A program made the translations under genes and the position numbers. The notes under the pieces are model-generated. The model saw nothing but the letters and a program-made list of their open reading frames with translations, was not told where the DNA came from and did not search any database. 6,051 nucleotides of DNA from Collinsella sp. (GTDB lineage: Bacteria; Actinomycetota; Coriobacteriia; Coriobacteriales; Coriobacteriaceae): the NCBI GenBank assembly GCA_019414265.1, contig DXMJ01000006.1, positions 1 through 6,051 of the forward strand, written 5' to 3'. Below, piece after piece: positions 4,388 through 6,051 of this stretch (positions within the stretch are counted from its first letter, which is position 1; every line of letters starts with the position of its first letter).

Positions 4388-6051
4388 CTAGTGTCGGAGT
4401 CCCAACAAGCCGCGGCCGCGATGACGGGCGTCGGCGTGCACCTGAGCGTGCGGACCGGCGGCCTTGACGGAATCGGGCAGGTGCGAGTACTTCTTCTCGA
4501 AGTTCTCCTCGAACATCACGGCCAAGTTATGTGCGGCCTCGTCGTAGCGCGCGGTACTCTGCCAGTATTGGCGCGGCACCAAAATGCCGTCGGGCACGCC
4601 GTGGCACGTGGTGGGAATGTCGACGTTAAAGATGTCGTCGTGCACGAACTCGCTGTCCTCGATGGTGCCGTCGAGGGCGCGCGCGACCAGCGAGCGCGTG
4701 TAGGCCAGCTCGATGCGATGACCCACGCCATAGCCGCCGCCGATCCAGCCGGTGTTGACCAGGTACACACGCGTGCGGCCGTCGGCAATGCGCTCGCCGA
4801 GCATCTTGGCGTAAACCATGGGGTCGAGTGGCATAAACGGTTCGCCGAACAGCGAAGAGAACGTGGGCGTGGGCTCGGTGACGCCGACCTCGGTGCCGGG
4901 AATCTTGGCCGTAAAGCCCGTCACAAAGTGGTACATGGCGGCGTCGGCCGTCAGACGCGAGATGGGCGGCAGCACGCCAAAAGCGTCGCAAGTCAGGAAC
5001 AGCACGACACTCGGAGTGGTGCCCATGCCCTTAGTCCACGCGTTAGGAATGTGCTCCACGGGATAGGCCACGCGCGTATTGTGCGTGATCGAGATGTCAT
5101 CGTAGTTGGGCTTGCGGTTCTCGTCGAGCACCACGTTTTCGCAGATCGCGCCAAAGCGGACAGCGTTGAAGATCTCGGGCTCGTGGAACGCGTCCAGGCC
5201 CTCGCACTTGGCGTAGCAGCCGCCCTCGATGTTGAAGATGCCCATGTCGGACCAGCCGTGCTCGTCGTCGCCGATCAGCAGGCGCGTGGGGTTGGCCGAA
5301 AGCGTGGTCTTGCCCGTGCCGGAGAGGCCAAAGAACACGGCCGTCTCGTGCGTGACGGGATCCATGCTGGCCGAGCAATGCATGGGCAGCACCTCGTCCT
5401 CGACGGGCAGCAGATAGTTCATGACGCTAAAGATCGACTTTTTAATCTCGCCGGAGTAGCCGGTGCCGGCGACCAGAATCACGCGTTCCTGGAAGTTGAT
5501 GACCACGGCGGCGCTGGAGTTGAGGCCCTTGATGGCAGGGTCGCACTGATAGCCGGGTGCGGCAAGGACGCAGAAGTCCGGCTCGCCGGTGCGCGCGATT
5601 TCGCGGGCAAGCGGGCGGGCGAGCATCTGCTTAATGAAGAGCGCCTGGCTGGCACGCTCGCAGGCAACGAGCAGTCGACGCGTGTGGTTGCGGTCGGCGC
5701 CTGCCATGCCGCGGGTGACGAACACGTCGCGCTCGTTGAGATAGTCGACGATGCCGGCCTTGATGGCCTCATAGCTCTCGACGGACAGCGGGCGGTTGAC
5801 CGCGCCCCAGGCAATCTTGTCGTGCACGTCGGGCGTGTCAACGATAAAGCGATCGTTGGGCGAGCGACCAGTGCGCTCCCCCGTCTCGATCACCAGTGCG
5901 CCGTTGGAGGCCATGCGGCCTTCGTTGCGGCGGATAGCGTGCTCGACGAGCTCCGCGGCGGGTAGATCGACCAGTAGACGGGGCTGATTCTCGGCGGGAT
6001 CTTCGACCAGCGTAATACCAAAGTTGGACAAAACATCTGCAGGGGTAACAC
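4388..6051 (-). CDS. pckA: ATP-dependent phosphoenolpyruvate carboxykinase (5' end beyond window)
   Basis: This cytoplasmic enzyme interconverts oxaloacetate plus ATP with PEP, CO2 and ADP. It serves gluconeogenesis or, in fermenters making succinate, CO2 fixation with ATP gain. Numbering from the in-frame TTG at 6031, the sequence shows TGRSP (54-58, PEP-binding arginine), GEIKKSIFS before the nucleotide site, the P-loop GLSGTGKTT (235-243), the metal-binding IGDDEHGWSD (253-262), and the conserved FNIEGGCYAKC, AFGVLPPIS and VNTGWIGGGYG stretches. All mark the ATP type, not the GTP type. The TTG is probably not the start: the frame stays open to the window edge, and its upstream codons read VTPADVLSNFGI, resembling the LTPQELEAYGI that begins E. 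coli PckA. About ten or more N-terminal residues are therefore missing here. After the usual ending (VKAAGP) a 20-residue Arg/His-rich tail follows. No frameshift is seen in the catalytic core. R4 lies behind the stop. Confidence 0.97.
   Translation of the reverse strand, partial: VTPADVLSNFGITLVEDPAENQPRLLVDLPAAELVEHAIRRNEGRMASNGALVIETGERTGRSPNDRFIVDTPDVHDKIAWGAVNRPLSVESYEAIKAGIVDYLNERDVFVTRGMAGADRNHTRRLLVACERASQALFIKQMLARPLAREIARTGEPDFCVLAAPGYQCDPAIKGLNSSAAVVINFQERVILVAGTGYSGEIKKSIFSVMNYLLPVEDEVLPMHCSASMDPVTHETAVFFGLSGTGKTTLSANPTRLLIGDDEHGWSDMGIFNIEGGCYAKCEGLDAFHEPEIFNAVRFGAICENVVLDENRKPNYDDISITHNTRVAYPVEHIPNAWTKGMGTTPSVVLFLTCDAFGVLPPISRLTADAAMYHFVTGFTAKIPGTEVGVTEPTPTFSSLFGEPFMPLDPMVYAKMLGERIADGRTRVYLVNTGWIGGGYGVGHRIELAYTRSLVARALDGTIEDSEFVHDDIFNVDIPTTCHGVPDGILVPRQYWQSTARYDEAAHNLAVMFEENFEKKYSHLPDSVKAAGPHAQVHADARHRGRGLLGLRH

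Noticed and set aside
4391..5965. Long plus-strand open frame (524 codons) opposite pckA
   Set aside because: It lies wholly antisense to a clearly conserved PckA; its protein shows no recognisable motifs and is rich in Val, Ala, Gly, His and Asp, as expected of a mirror frame in GC-rich, GC3-biased DNA.

Overview
The window comes from a GC-rich bacterial chromosome. Gene content and style point to an anaerobic gut actinobacterium of the Coriobacteriia, most likely Collinsella or a close relative. This rests on high GC with strong GC3 bias, GAAGGGAGC-type ribosome binding sites, and short palindromic repeats with GGGGACAGGCACC cores between genes. I believe such repeats occur in those genomes, but that is recollection and was not checked. 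No phage, plasmid, tRNA, rRNA, CRISPR or transposase gene is visible.

Layout. One gene reads rightward: trpS (68-1117, tryptophanyl-tRNA synthetase). It is followed by two hairpins and a 331-bp stretch with little else. The other genes read leftward: a small MGMT-domain DNA-repair protein (1449-1769), a DegV-family lipid-binding protein (1849-2703), a MarR-family regulator (2823-3272), a free-standing B3/4 (PheRS beta editing-like) domain protein (3441-4160) and ATP-dependent PEP carboxykinase pckA (4388 to beyond the right edge, 5' end missing).

Organisation. Four copies (R1-R4) of a palindromic repeat with arms AAACCACCACAAAGG / CCTTTGTGGTGGTTT sit in the gaps. Each lies just downstream of a leftward stop codon (MGMT, degV, B3/4 gene, pckA) and can fold into a 15-16 bp hairpin ending in U residues. 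They therefore look like repeats serving as intrinsic terminators, which cut the leftward genes into short units. Only marR and degV lack a repeat between them and may be co-transcribed. R1 and R2 form a perfect 48-bp inverted repeat that brackets the MGMT gene.

Regulation. The most interesting non-coding region is the 227-bp gap before the B3/4 gene. It has a candidate promoter abutting R4, a leader that can pair perfectly over 9 bp with the gene's own Shine-Dalgarno sequence, and a strong two-part terminator hairpin between promoter and start codon. This suggests attenuation or a riboregulator. A 20-bp imperfect palindrome upstream of marR is a candidate autoregulatory operator. Overall the genes are ordinary housekeeping or accessory functions (translation, DNA repair, fatty-acid handling, tRNA quality control, central carbon metabolism); the novelty lies between them.
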